DNA of 43,206 nucleotides from Methylobacterium phyllostachyos (GCF_900103445.1 NZ_FNHS01000025.1:1-43206); one strand, 5' to 3'; positions 7,390 through 15,666 are shown, counted from the first letter of the stretch. Program-made: numbers and translations. Notes: generated from the letters alone by a model not told the origin.

Positions 7390-8250
7390 ATGCGCACGGA
7401 GAAGAAGATCGAAACCCAGGTCCGGAAGGAGCGCGAGGAGGCCGGTAAGGTCAGCGACCGCGATGCACGCGAGTTCGCCAACGAGGTCTTCTCGGCCCTG
7501 AATGAGATGGCGGCGCATGAGGCGGTGCAGGGGCATTCGGCTTCAGAGGCAGAGCGCTTGGCCGCCGTGTTCACTTTCCTGCGAACGCTGACGCTTGAGT
7601 ATATGCGGCAGGTTCGGAACTATCCCGAGACCGTGGGGGCCGAACAGGAACGCATGCGGGTCGCCATGGAAGCCTTCATCATGCTGCGCGACGTCGCCCG
7701 TCCGCGGCGGCACCCGGTACACAAGTTCTTCCGCGGTGCCGGCCAGCGCCTCCAGCCCCGTCAGCCGACGTCACGTGAGATGGGACGAGACTGCATCCTG
7801 TTTGCAGCCATCGGCGCGCTGGTGGCCGCCGGCGCTCAGCAGGAGATGAGGCCCGCGGCGGCGATCCGGCTGCTCAAGGGCCGACCCGGCATCAACAAGC
7901 ACATACAGCAGAGCGAGGAGGCGCTCGCGAAGGCCCTTTCTCGTAAGGAGATCGAACCCGAGTACGCGGATGATATCGCGGATTACCGGGCAATGATGTC
8001 CTGGGCCGGAGATCTCAGCACTGAGGGCATTCTCGCTTGGGCCGAGATGGCGCTCAATTCGAGGGAAAACCCTCTTGATCGTGCGGCAGCGACGACCATC
8101 AAGCAGCTCGGCATGGTCCGACATGCCTCCGACGGGAGTGCCGTCCTGATGCGACCGCGCCCCCCGCGGGTCCCGGCGCTCCCGAGCCAGCGCACGATAT
8201 CCGCGATACCTGCTGCTCAGACCGCAGGCGCAAAGAGGTTGCCCTCGTGA
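7390..8250 (+). CDS. Hypothetical 286-residue protein
   Basis: I do not recognise this protein. It starts with a charged segment (MRTEKKIETQVRKEREEAGK) and is predicted mostly helical. A central part (residues ~130-160, MGRDCILFAAIGALVAAGA) is hydrophobic enough to be a buried helix but is not a clear membrane span. The C-terminal 35 residues are Pro/Ala-rich and probably unstructured. The ATG is preceded by GGGAAGC, a plausible ribosome binding site. It follows the Xre regulator at 93 bases. Confidence 0.68.
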   Translation: MRTEKKIETQVRKEREEAGKVSDRDAREFANEVFSALNEMAAHEAVQGHSASEAERLAAVFTFLRTLTLEYMRQVRNYPETVGAEQERMRVAMEAFIMLRDVARPRRHPVHKFFRGAGQRLQPRQPTSREMGRDCILFAAIGALVAAGAQQEMRPAAAIRLLKGRPGINKHIQQSEEALAKALSRKEIEPEYADDIADYRAMMSWAGDLSTEGILAWAEMALNSRENPLDRAAATTIKQLGMVRHASDGSAVLMRPRPPRVPALPSQRTISAIPAAQTAGAKRLPS

Positions 8251-8293
8251 GCTGCAGGCGAGCCGCTGCGACCCCCCATATTCAGGCGCTCTG

Positions 8294-8611
8294 ATGCCGA
8301 CCGCTCTTCCGATCCGATCGCAGCATGCTGCTGCCGTCGAGCACCTGTCCTGGCCAGACACCGCTCGGTTTCTGATCCTGCTGGTACGGGTACGATGGCT
8401 CAACCGGCGCCTGGAGGTGGCGCACGCTCGCGTCGAGCGCTACGGCCTCGACGACGCCGGCCCTGCCCTGCTGCTGACGGCGAGGCGTTGGCTTGATGCC
8501 CATGAGGCAATGGGCGCGTTGCTCAGAACGCCGGAGTTGCCGGAGGTCGGGGAACTGAGGGCGATGATGCGTCCGCCGATCGGTCAGACCGTCGAGGATC
8601 GTACCTTGTGA
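8294..8611 (+). CDS. Hypothetical 105-residue protein
   Basis: This is a small helical protein with no recognised family. It contains two likely helices (WPDTARFLILLVRVRWLNRRL and AGPALLLTARRWLDAHEAM). Its stop codon overlaps the GTG start of the next gene (GTGA at 8608-8611), so the two are translationally coupled and probably belong to one unit. The coupling is the main reason to believe it is real. Confidence 0.6.
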   Translation: MPTALPIRSQHAAAVEHLSWPDTARFLILLVRVRWLNRRLEVAHARVERYGLDDAGPALLLTARRWLDAHEAMGALLRTPELPEVGELRAMMRPPIGQTVEDRTL

Positions 8612-9144
8612 CGCCTGCAGCATTCCTCGACGAGGTCGCGCATCCGAACATGGTCGCGGCGCTGACCGACCCCGACGATATGCGGGCGATCGTCAACGCG
8701 ATCCTGAGCCTCGACACGTTGGCTGGTATCCTCCACGCCGCCGGGGCCGACGCGGGCGACCATCGCATGGCGGGCCTCGCCACCGACGACGTGTTCCGGG
8801 ACATGCTGGCAGGCGTCTCGGACAGCTACCGGGTTCTGCGCGACGCGGCAGCCTCGCTCAAGCACGGCGCGCTCAAGCACAAGAAGGCGCGTCTGGTACG
8901 GCGCGCCGCGGCCTTCCAGACGCGCCTTAACGGGTTCGGCCTCATGCAGTGCGGCGATCGGCTCGGCATGAATGTCGTGGTTATCGAGACCGATCCAGGT
9001 CCTGGCTTCGTGCGGGCGAGCGATATTGTCGCCGACAGCTACCGGATGCTCGCGCGGCTCGTGCATGGGAAGCTCGCGGGGATCGACGAGCACGACCGCG
9101 GCGCATTCTACCTGACCGGGCCGGAAAAGGTTTCGGACGGTTAA
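8608..9144 (+). CDS. Helical protein of a family repeated in this replicon (178 residues)
   Basis: The GTG start overlaps the stop of the preceding gene. The first 20 codons match the truncated copy at 1797-1880. The layout resembles the proteins at 10609 and 15781: an N-terminal helix with a conserved Pro (F.DEV..P), then D-D-x-R and a helix with an Ala, and later a Lys-His motif (AASLKHGALKHKKARL here, ANGTKHPARL and ANASKHARL there). This Lys-His motif after a run of helices recalls HEPN-like all-helical proteins, but the canonical R-X4-6-H ribonuclease motif is not present. Function is unknown. The repeated occurrence suggests a mobile, plasmid-associated family. Confidence 0.72.
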   Translation: MTPAAFLDEVAHPNMVAALTDPDDMRAIVNAILSLDTLAGILHAAGADAGDHRMAGLATDDVFRDMLAGVSDSYRVLRDAAASLKHGALKHKKARLVRRAAAFQTRLNGFGLMQCGDRLGMNVVVIETDPGPGFVRASDIVADSYRMLARLVHGKLAGIDEHDRGAFYLTGPEKVSDG

Positions 9145-9154
9145 GGCCGGCAGG

Positions 9155-9475
9155 CTACGGCGCGGTTGGATAGGCCGACATGGCGGCGGCAGCCAGCACG
9201 GTCCGGAACGCCTTCTCCTGCGGCCCTGAGCGATCGACTGCCCCGAACGCGGGCGTAGCGTTCACGAGCGCCGGGATGTCGATGCTGTATCCGCTGGCGA
9301 AGCGATAGGGACCGGCCTCCGGATCCCGCAGATAGAGATCGATCGCAGCGACGATCTCCTGGCTGGTGACGATGCCCGCCTTACGCAGGTCCGCGAGGGT
9401 CGAAGGTCCGGCTAGCATGTCGCGCTGATCATCTCCCGCCGTTGACTTAGCCGTGCGCTCCGGCCGACATGCCAT
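9155..9475 (-). CDS. Hypothetical 106-residue protein
   Basis: This is a small protein on the minus strand, converging with 8608-9144. The likely folded part begins at the internal ATG 9418 (MLAGPSTLADLRKAGIVTS) and contains helices and a Tyr/Pro-rich loop. The longer version from ATG 9475 adds 19 polar residues. No family is recognised. The two convergent genes end 10 bases apart with no clear terminator between them. Confidence 0.55.
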   Translation of the reverse strand: MACRPERTAKSTAGDDQRDMLAGPSTLADLRKAGIVTSQEIVAAIDLYLRDPEAGPYRFASGYSIDIPALVNATPAFGAVDRSGPQEKAFRTVLAAAAMSAYPTAP

Positions 9476-9560
9476 GTCCGGCTACTCATCGCCTCGCGCG
9501 AGTCGCTGGCCGGGATACCACCAGGAGCACCGACCGCCGCAGTAGGACCCTGAAAAGCCA

Positions 9561-9638
9561 ACGGGCCCCCCGTCGCCAAACGAGGAGCCCGTCGAAATCG
9601 AGAAGGCCTGTGAGGCCCCTATCCACCCCTCACAAGCC
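9561..9638. repeat. Two hairpins in the divergent region upstream of the winged-helix gene
   Basis: The 260 bases between 9475 and 9738 hold no gene that I can support. They contain an ACGGGC/GCCCGT stem at 9561-9566 and 9587-9592. They also contain a stronger stem, GGCCTGTGAGG (9605-9615) against CCTCACAAGCC (9628-9638), with 10 of 11 pairs and a 12-base loop. Since genes diverge here, these are more likely regulatory or replication structures than terminators. They lie directly ahead of a candidate replication protein. Confidence 0.45.
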
Positions 9639-9737
9639 ATGAGACGCCCCCGGGCGTCAAGCGGGAACGCCAATTCCCGCAACGATATCGGCTTGTCTTG
9701 AACGGAGCGCACAGCCTGCGCCGCCGATTGTCCCCCT

Positions 9738-10604
9738 GTGGCCCTTTGGAAAGGGCCGAGACACGTGTTCGCAGATGAAATCCGCCGCGCGATCGAGGCG
9801 GCCGACCGAATCACCCTGCCATCCGTGACGGCGCTGCTGTGGCGCGCCTTTGGGGAAGGGCGGGTCTCGGAAGCCGAAGCCGAGGTGCTGTCAGGGCTGA
9901 TCGAGGCGCGCACGGATGCGCCTGCCCTGCGTCGGATGCCGCACGGTGCATGCGCACCGACACCGGCTTCTGGTGCCGAGGCCCATACCGAGCGGCCTAC
10001 CCCTCAGGACACCCGGAGCCGCGCCAGCAGGCCGACTGTCGGCTCGCGTCCGCGCACCGATGCCTCGATGGAACGCCGACGCCGCTGGGCTGCATCGGGG
10101 CGACTCCCGCCGGGACTGGCCGCCCGGTTCACGCTGGCCGAGCAGGCGGTGCTTGCCCTGGTGGCGGCCGAGACGGCCGGCAGGAAGGACTGCCGGCTGT
10201 CGATCGAGAATATGGCCGCGGTGGCGGGTGTGTGCCGCTCGACCGTGAAGAACGCGATCCGCGAGGCGCGCCAGCTCGGGCTCCTGACCGTCGAGGAGCG
10301 CCAGATCACCGGCTTTCGCAACGACACGAACGTGCTCCGGATCATCTCAGCCGAATGGCTGGCCTGGATCCGGCTGGCGCGGCGCGGCGACCCGGTTCCT
10401 AACCGGAGAGCGCAGGCTGCACCCTCCCTGTCTCAGGAGGGAGGGGTCAAAAGCGTAACCAGCACGCCTACTAAAGTTCTAGTTCTGTCAGAATCGGGGA
10501 AAACGGCACCGAAGAAAGGCTGCCGAGGGGCAGCGGGCGACTTCAGCCAAAGCGCTCGCGCCGGAATCCGTGCGGGTCGTGGTGCGGACCGAGCTATGAG
10601 GTGA
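9738..10604 (+). CDS. Winged-helix DNA-binding protein, candidate plasmid replication factor
   Basis: This is a 288-residue protein from GTG 9738. Residues ~1-125 are polar and low in complexity. Residues ~128-215 form a clear winged-helix/helix-turn-helix domain (FTLAEQAVLALVAAE ... IENMAAVAGVCRSTVKNAIREARQLGLLTVEERQ ... NDTNVLRIISAEWLAWI). The tail is basic. Proteins with this 'GVCRSTVKNA.REA..LGL' domain are common on alphaproteobacterial plasmids and integrated elements and are often labelled only as helix-turn-helix proteins. The fold and the hairpin-rich upstream region suggest a role in replication initiation or its control, but I cannot show that. A transcriptional regulator is the alternative. 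Confidence 0.7.
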   Translation: MALWKGPRHVFADEIRRAIEAADRITLPSVTALLWRAFGEGRVSEAEAEVLSGLIEARTDAPALRRMPHGACAPTPASGAEAHTERPTPQDTRSRASRPTVGSRPRTDASMERRRRWAASGRLPPGLAARFTLAEQAVLALVAAETAGRKDCRLSIENMAAVAGVCRSTVKNAIREARQLGLLTVEERQITGFRNDTNVLRIISAEWLAWIRLARRGDPVPNRRAQAAPSLSQEGGVKSVTSTPTKVLVLSESGKTAPKKGCRGAAGDFSQSARAGIRAGRGADRAMR

Positions 10605-10608
10605 GGGC

Positions 10609-11562
10609 ATGCCGCCGGACGACAAACCGAACGCGCCGATGACGCCCCGGGAGTACGTCGAGCAGCTCGTGCTGCCGACGCTGCACGAGTTCTTGTGCGC
10701 CCGTGACGATCGTCGGCGCGCTTACCTCGCGTGCCTCGTGGTCTGCCACGTCGCCGATTCCCTCGGATTGGCCGAGGCTGCGCGCGAGCCAGGATTCGCG
10801 GAACTATCGACGAGCGCGCGCAAGCGGAAAACCGATGCTGCGACCAAAACCGCGCAGAGCGTAGCGCTGGAGCGATGTGGATCGACCTTCACGTTGGTGC
10901 AGGACATGGCCAACGGGACCAAGCATCCAGCCCGACTGCCGCTGCTGCCAGGCTGCGAAGTACGGGTGCCGCCATTCTCGTTCGGTATAGCGGGGCCAGG
11001 CTTTGGCTTGGGTCGTATCGGGACCCCTGGTCTCGCCGTCCGTATCGACGATAAGCGGGCGCTGCTGGATGCGTGCGTGCAGCAGGTGCTCGCCGCGTTC
11101 ATGTGCGCCTACCCGCAGCACCTCGGCGGAATCGCGCTGGCGTTCATGGATCCCGGACTGCCGGTCCTGGGCCTCGATATGCGGCTGGAGTGGCTGCTCA
11201 ACATCTCCACGTGGGCTGGTGGCAGGATTGAACTCGCCGAGGTGTGGCTGTTCGGCAGCCGAGCGGACGGCACGTCGCACCCGGACAGCGACGTGGATCT
11301 CGGCGTCGTGCTGGCAGCCCCTAATGCGAGCGAGCCCGGCGCGCCGTGTCGCGATTGGGCACACGAAAGCTGGCTGGCTTCTCAAGGGGTGTGGCTTGGG
11401 CAGCTCCGGCCTGGTGTGGGCGGTCGCCTGCGGGTGGAGGTGTTCAGCCGGCCGGATGAACCGCGCGGCGGTGCAGAAGCCGCGGCGCGCTCGTCTGCAA
11501 TCTTGCTGTGGACGAGGGCGTACATGACGGACGCCAAGCTGACATCCTTGTCGACGCGGTAA
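10609..11562 (+). CDS. Fusion of an all-helical domain and a minimal nucleotidyltransferase
   Basis: This is a 317-residue protein. Residues ~10-175 match the stand-alone protein at 15781-16308: over 41 aligned positions near the N terminus, 17 are identical (REY....V.PT..EF....DD.RR..LAC....H..D), and both later have AN.(S/T)KH.(A)RL. From about residue 183 a nucleotidyltransferase domain follows, with the textbook motif FGSRADGTSHPDSDVDLGV (Gly-Ser then Asp-x-Asp), where the two Asp bind metal. Minimal nucleotidyltransferases pair with HEPN proteins in MntA-HepT toxin-antitoxin systems, where they AMPylate the HEPN toxin. Here an all-helical domain is fused in the same chain. It lacks the R-X4-6-H motif, so a toxin activity is not established. 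A regulatory or defence role is inferred. Confidence 0.82.
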   Translation: MPPDDKPNAPMTPREYVEQLVLPTLHEFLCARDDRRRAYLACLVVCHVADSLGLAEAAREPGFAELSTSARKRKTDAATKTAQSVALERCGSTFTLVQDMANGTKHPARLPLLPGCEVRVPPFSFGIAGPGFGLGRIGTPGLAVRIDDKRALLDACVQQVLAAFMCAYPQHLGGIALAFMDPGLPVLGLDMRLEWLLNISTWAGGRIELAEVWLFGSRADGTSHPDSDVDLGVVLAAPNASEPGAPCRDWAHESWLASQGVWLGQLRPGVGGRLRVEVFSRPDEPRGGAEAAARSSAILLWTRAYMTDAKLTSLSTR

Positions 11563-11612
11563 CCACGCTGACCCTACCTGCCGCGTCCCGGACGCGAGAG
11601 GCTGGAGCTGGC

Positions 11613-11822
11613 ATGGGTGACGATGTGGCGGCACTGCTCCTCGCCCTGGCCACCGAGAATGCCGAGCTGCGGCAGCAACTCGCCACCGCCCAAGACATGC
11701 TGATGGAGACCGCGATCGACGCCGGGCAGCTGCACGCTCGTATCGAGGTGGTGCAGGACGAGCGAGATGCGTGGCGAGCCGAGGCCGAACGTCTGGGCGC
11801 TCGGAACCTACGGACAGGCTGA
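11613..11822 (+). CDS. Small coiled-coil protein (69 residues)
   Basis: ATG at 11613 has GGAG six bases ahead. Almost the whole protein is a predicted coiled coil (ALLLALATENAELRQQLATA ... DAGQLHARIEVVQDERDAWR). No domain is recognised. It follows the nucleotidyltransferase fusion by 50 bases on the same strand and may be cotranscribed. It could act as a small oligomerisation partner. Confidence 0.6.
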   Translation: MGDDVAALLLALATENAELRQQLATAQDMLMETAIDAGQLHARIEVVQDERDAWRAEAERLGARNLRTG

Positions 11823-12278
11823 TACGGCGACACGCCGGTCTGCAGCTGCTACAGCGTCGGCTCTTCCCGTCAGCGCGCCCGAGGCGTTCACGACACCACA
11901 CGGCGCGCGGCGGGTAAGCACGCGATGACAGGCGCATCCGGGCCAGTTCCCCGGGGCTCGCCCGTGAAGCCTCGGCCGGGCTGTTGCGTGAGGGTTGGCG
12001 CGGTGCGGCGGGACTGGAGACCGCGGTGCGCTGGCCCACGGCCAACAAATCCGTTCTTGCTCTTGGGGTTTGTCCGCGTGCTCACGCGAATGGCCGCTGT
12101 ATGCACATCGCCGGTTTGCATACAGCGGCCGAGCTGGCCTTAGGGCTGAACTCAGTCAGCTCGACTGAGGTTGATGAAGTGGCCGGATCGAGGAAGCTAC
12201 TGGGCCTGGGTCGATCCGCGAAAGCCGCTGCTTCAACCGCAAGCACCCGGCAGCGGGCCACAATTGAGGTGGGCGGCG
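11823..12278. other. Intergenic region between convergent genes with two inverted repeats
   Basis: These 456 bases carry no reading frame I would call a gene. They hold a perfect 14-base inverted repeat at 12092-12130 (separate entry) and a second one, CTCAGTC-AGCTC-GACTGAG, at 12151-12169. Nothing else was recognised. Lying between the ends of convergent units, the repeats may end transcription from both sides, although neither has a run of T. Confidence 0.5.
12092..12130. repeat. Perfect 14-bp inverted repeat
   Basis: GGCCGCTGTATGCA (12092-12105) and its exact reverse complement (12117-12130) flank an 11-base spacer. The repeat sits between a rightward and a leftward gene. A bidirectional terminator, a protein-binding site or a recombination site would all fit. 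It lacks the T-tract of a standard intrinsic terminator. Confidence 0.7.
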
Positions 12279-12464
12279 TCAGCCGCGCGCCCGTCGTATC
12301 CCGGCAATGCGCTGCGCCAGGACGCTCCGGATCTCCCGCACCTCGGCCATGTCAGCTTCGAGGCTATCGAAGTGCGCGAGGCCACCCTGGCGGATGCGCC
12401 TTGTCAGCTCCTCGATCCGCCGCAGGGCGTCGAGGAACGGGATCGGCTGTGTGTCGGAGGTCAT
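12279..12464 (-). CDS. Exonuclease VII small subunit-like protein (XseB-like)
   Basis: This 61-residue helical protein matches the XseB pattern: a short tail, then PFLDALRRIEELTRRIRQGGL, matching the family's 'F..AL..LE.I...I..G.L', and a second helix (MAEVREIRSVLAQRIAGI) in place of the usual 'Y..G..L...C...L..AE..I'. It follows the XseA-like gene by 14 bases with GAAGGA ahead of its ATG, so the two form an operon. XseB subunits wrap the long helices of XseA in exonuclease VII, which degrades single-stranded DNA. The small size and poor match in the second half make the assignment depend on its neighbour. Confidence 0.65.
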   Translation of the reverse strand: MTSDTQPIPFLDALRRIEELTRRIRQGGLAHFDSLEADMAEVREIRSVLAQRIAGIRRARG

Positions 12465-12478
12465 GATGGTGGTGTCCT

Positions 12479-13855
12479 TCAGTTCTGGGTTGCGAGGGTG
12501 ACGTGTTCGACCTGGACGGTTGCAGCCCCGTCCGGGAGCAGGATCGTGAGGCGGGTGCCCGGCCGCAGCGATGCGGCGGCGGTGACGAAGGCTGGCCCAT
12601 CTGGGGTAGCCTCGAACATCACCGGGCAGGCTTCAGTGGCTGTGGCCGGATCGGCTTGGAGGGGTACCGGGCTTGGCACCGCGGGCGCCTCTGGCGCCCG
12701 TCCGACCGGCGAGAGCGCGGCGACCGTGCCCATCAGGCCGGTTTCCACGCCACGTCCGATCTCGGCGAGGCGGCTCTCGGCCTCGAGGAGGCAGAGATCC
12801 ACCGCGGCGTCGAACTCGCGGGCCGCCCGGGCGAGCGCACATCGGGCCGGGACCTCGACCTGCTCCTCGATCGCGGCGTCGAGTTCCGCGAGCGCGGCCT
12901 CGGCTCTTGTCGCGGACGCCTCCAAGAGGTCGCGCACCAGAACCGCGGCGGCGGTGGGCGTGGCGGCCGAGCGGCACGCGATGGCGTCCAGGGCGGTTTC
13001 CGGCGTCCCCGCGTGCCCGAGGCCCGTCACGAGGTTCGTGAGGCGCGTGGCTGCTCGGGCGACCCCCACTGCGTCGAGGGGTGCGAAAGCCGCTGGCGGC
13101 CCTCCTCCACGCACCACAAGGGTGATCGAATGAGCGTCGTATACAGCGCTCGCCGCTTCGGCCCCGGCGAAAGCCTCGATCAGGGAGCGTTCCGCGGACG
13201 GTCCCTCGAAGATCGCCGGCACGAACGTGATGATCAACGCGCCGGTGTTAACGAACGGCGAGAGCGCGCGTTGGACATCACCGAACGCCTCGCCGCGGTC
13301 CGAAGCGATCAGCATCACGCGGCGCAGGTCCTGCGGTTCTCGCCAGGTCGTGGGCCCGTGCCGTAGGCCTTCGAGCCGCATCTGCCGGAGCGTGTCCTCG
13401 CGCTGGAGGATCGCGGTGATTGGCTCGGCTGCGACGTCCAGGACCTCGATCACGTCGGCCTGGATCCGTGGGCCGCGGCCGAAGCCGTAGCGCAGGCCAG
13501 TCCGGATCCGGAGCACCACGTCCCGGTTGAGAAGGGCGTCGGCCGACGTCGCGGTCCCGGTCCGGAGGCGTACCTTCAGCCGGAGCGGATCGCCCGCCGT
13601 GGCGTGCGGGTCCCCGAGGGTCAGGAAGGCGTCGCCGCGCTCACCCGGCTCCATGCCGACCACGCAGGCGCGGATCACGCGCTCCAGGCGCGTAGCCGCC
13701 CGCAGGGATGCGAACAGCCCTTGCAGGTCGTCCACCCGCTCCTCACCTCCGGCCGCCTCCGGCCGTGGAGGTGGTCGCCCCGGCGGCGCGGCTGCCGGGC
13801 TGGAACGCCCTTCGCGCCACAGCGGTGCGTAGGGCTGGAACACGTGGTGTCTCAT
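12479..13855 (-). CDS. Diverged exonuclease VII large subunit (XseA-like)
   Basis: This 458-residue protein follows the XseA layout: an OB-fold-like strand region at residues ~55-140, then LRRVMLIASDRGEAFGDVQ (~178-195, the family's 'IgviTS..gAa..Di'), TLVVRGGGPPAAFAPLD (~245-261, the family's 'RGGGS.EDL..F'), GLGHAGTPETALDAIACR (~278-295, the family's 'GHETD.T..D.VAD.R'), ATPTAAA (~298-304), then a long coiled coil and a C-terminal beta segment. The His of the GHETD motif is kept (H281), but the Asp three residues later is replaced by Thr, and 'SLEDL' is lost. The protein may therefore have altered or no nuclease activity. The first ~40 residues are Pro/Ala-rich and the true start could be later. 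It is partnered by the XseB-like gene. Exonuclease VII is normally chromosomal. Confidence 0.75.
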   Translation of the reverse strand: MRHHVFQPYAPLWREGRSSPAAAPPGRPPPRPEAAGGEERVDDLQGLFASLRAATRLERVIRACVVGMEPGERGDAFLTLGDPHATAGDPLRLKVRLRTGTATSADALLNRDVVLRIRTGLRYGFGRGPRIQADVIEVLDVAAEPITAILQREDTLRQMRLEGLRHGPTTWREPQDLRRVMLIASDRGEAFGDVQRALSPFVNTGALIITFVPAIFEGPSAERSLIEAFAGAEAASAVYDAHSITLVVRGGGPPAAFAPLDAVGVARAATRLTNLVTGLGHAGTPETALDAIACRSAATPTAAAVLVRDLLEASATRAEAALAELDAAIEEQVEVPARCALARAAREFDAAVDLCLLEAESRLAEIGRGVETGLMGTVAALSPVGRAPEAPAVPSPVPLQADPATATEACPVMFEATPDGPAFVTAAASLRPGTRLTILLPDGAATVQVEHVTLATQN

Positions 13856-14286
13856 CGGAGGTCTCGGTGCTTCAGGGGTTCGAGGAGGGTTCGTTACGAG
13901 GCTGTGGAGCTGTGAGGCTGGTTCTGTTTGGGGCTGCCGGCCGAGCCGTTCGGGCTCGTCGTCGCCGTCCTCACGTCCTTCCCGGGGTTTTCCTGTGCCC
14001 GGTACTCGTCTGCCTGCTGTCCCTGTCGGTGCGGCCGTCGGGCCGCGCGATGCCCCTGATCCGATCTCCTGCCCGTCACTCGCCCTGATCGAACATCTCT
14101 CCCGTCGTACCCGGCGTGTCAGGGTGAATGCTTCGAATGATCTCGACTCTCGTTACCCATCCCGGATGGCTGTTGGGCAAAAGTGGTTGGCAACGCCCCC
14201 GGCTCTCAGGGAATTGGCCCCGCGGTAAGGCCTCACCAACCAGCTAATTGAGAGGGTTTTCGCGCAGCAAGTCCTTGGAGCCGCGC
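13856..14286. other. Intergenic region between xseA-like gene and transposase
   Basis: These 431 bases separate divergent genes. I looked for ISL3-type terminal inverted repeats before the transposase and a matching copy after its stop, and found none I could defend. No gene, RNA or strong hairpin was recognised. The region must contain the promoters for the leftward xseA-like operon and for the transposase. Confidence 0.5.
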
Positions 14287-15666
14287 GTGAAACGGAATTG
14301 GTGGTTCGGCGAAGACATGTACGGCCTTCAGCCGATCGGGGTGCCGAAGCGGGAAATCATCCCGCGGCGGGGGCCGCAGCCCACCAAGCCGGTCGATCCG
14401 AACAAGCGGCGCAACGGCTACGTCATCGACTGCAAGATCACCCTGCCGGACGACGAGATCGAGTGGCGCGGCCTGGATCAGGGCTCGGATCCGCTGACCT
14501 GCCCGAACCACAGGTTCATCAAGCACGGGGCGGTGCCGCTGTACGTCGCCGATAAGCCCTACGAGCGCGAGCCGACCCGCCTGAGGATCATGCGGATCAA
14601 AAAGCGCTGCCCGGACTGCAAGGCGATGATCGTCCAGGCGGTGCCGAGCGTCGATGAGGATCTCGCGGTCACGAAGCGTCTGCGCCGCGACATCCTCCAC
14701 ACGGCCACGAAGCACTCCAACGTGCAGGCCGCCAACATGCTGGGGCTGGATCGCAAGAAACTCACGAAGGTGTTCGATGCGTCGGCAGCCGTGACGTTGC
14801 CCTTCCGAACTACCCGGCTGCCGGAGGTCATCTGCATCGACGAGACGAGGCTCGACGGCAAGCTCCGGTTCATCTGCTACGACCCGGTGGCAGGAGCTGT
14901 CATCGACGTCCTGGAGGATCACCTCAAGCCGACGGTCGAAACCTTTTTCAAGGGCATTACCAACCGGCACGAGGTGCGGACGGTGGTCTGCGACATGCAC
15001 TCGTCGTACATCAGGCTCGTCGAAGAACTGTTCGACCGGGACAAGACGATCATCGTCGTAGACCGCTTCCACATCGTGAAGCCGATCAACCGCGCCATGA
15101 GCCAGGCCCGGGGACGGGTGATCTCCGCCCTACGCAGAGAGAAGGGCGGACAGCCGGAGGTCATGAAGATCCGGGACGTGGACGATCTCCTCATGCAGCG
15201 GCGGGGACCCCTGCCGGACCTGAGAAAGGAGGAGAAACTCAAGCGGATCTGGGCGATCAGGCTGACAGGAGACCTGCTGACGCCTCGAAGGTCGGTCCCG
15301 ACGCATGTCTTCGACGGCGAGTACCTCCGTGAGGCCTATCGGTTCAAGGAGGACCTCCAAGAGCTCTACGAGTACGACAGCGAGAAGCTTGCACGCTCAG
15401 GCATGCACGCCCTTCTCAAGGAGGTCATCAAGGATGAGCGGCTCAGGGGCGACTTCGCCAACGTTGTGAAGATGCTAGCGCGCCACCGGCGCTACATCCT
15501 CAATTTCTACAGGGACAAGCGGACCAACGGCTTCGCTGAGGGCATGCACAAGTGCCTCAAGCAGATGTCGGCGGCGCAAGGCGGCCTGCCATTCGAGGAC
15601 ATCCGCGTGAAGGCGCGACTGCGCTACGGCGATCACATCGGTCGTGGGACCCTGAAGGCCTACTGA
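14287..15666 (+). CDS. ISL3-family transposase
   Basis: This is a 459-residue DDE transposase from GTG 14287, which has GGAG eight bases ahead. An in-frame TTG at 14248 is less likely. It has an N-terminal zinc ribbon (CPNH ... CPDC), a helix-turn-helix (NVQAANMLGLDRKKLTKVF) and the catalytic DDE residues in ICIDET (Asp codon at 14839), VCDMHSSY (Asp codon at 14992) and GFAEGMH (Glu codon at 15538). The frame is intact, so it may be active. Terminal inverted repeats and target duplications were not found, so the limits of any insertion sequence remain open and the copy may be immobile. Confidence 0.88.
   Translation: MKRNWWFGEDMYGLQPIGVPKREIIPRRGPQPTKPVDPNKRRNGYVIDCKITLPDDEIEWRGLDQGSDPLTCPNHRFIKHGAVPLYVADKPYEREPTRLRIMRIKKRCPDCKAMIVQAVPSVDEDLAVTKRLRRDILHTATKHSNVQAANMLGLDRKKLTKVFDASAAVTLPFRTTRLPEVICIDETRLDGKLRFICYDPVAGAVIDVLEDHLKPTVETFFKGITNRHEVRTVVCDMHSSYIRLVEELFDRDKTIIVVDRFHIVKPINRAMSQARGRVISALRREKGGQPEVMKIRDVDDLLMQRRGPLPDLRKEEKLKRIWAIRLTGDLLTPRRSVPTHVFDGEYLREAYRFKEDLQELYEYDSEKLARSGMHALLKEVIKDERLRGDFANVVKMLARHRRYILNFYRDKRTNGFAEGMHKCLKQMSAAQGGLPFEDIRVKARLRYGDHIGRGTLKAY

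Noticed and set aside
12503..13366. Long plus-strand frame opposite the xseA-like gene
   Set aside because: The minus-strand protein has XseA motifs in order. The opposite frame is Arg/Gly-rich shadow.
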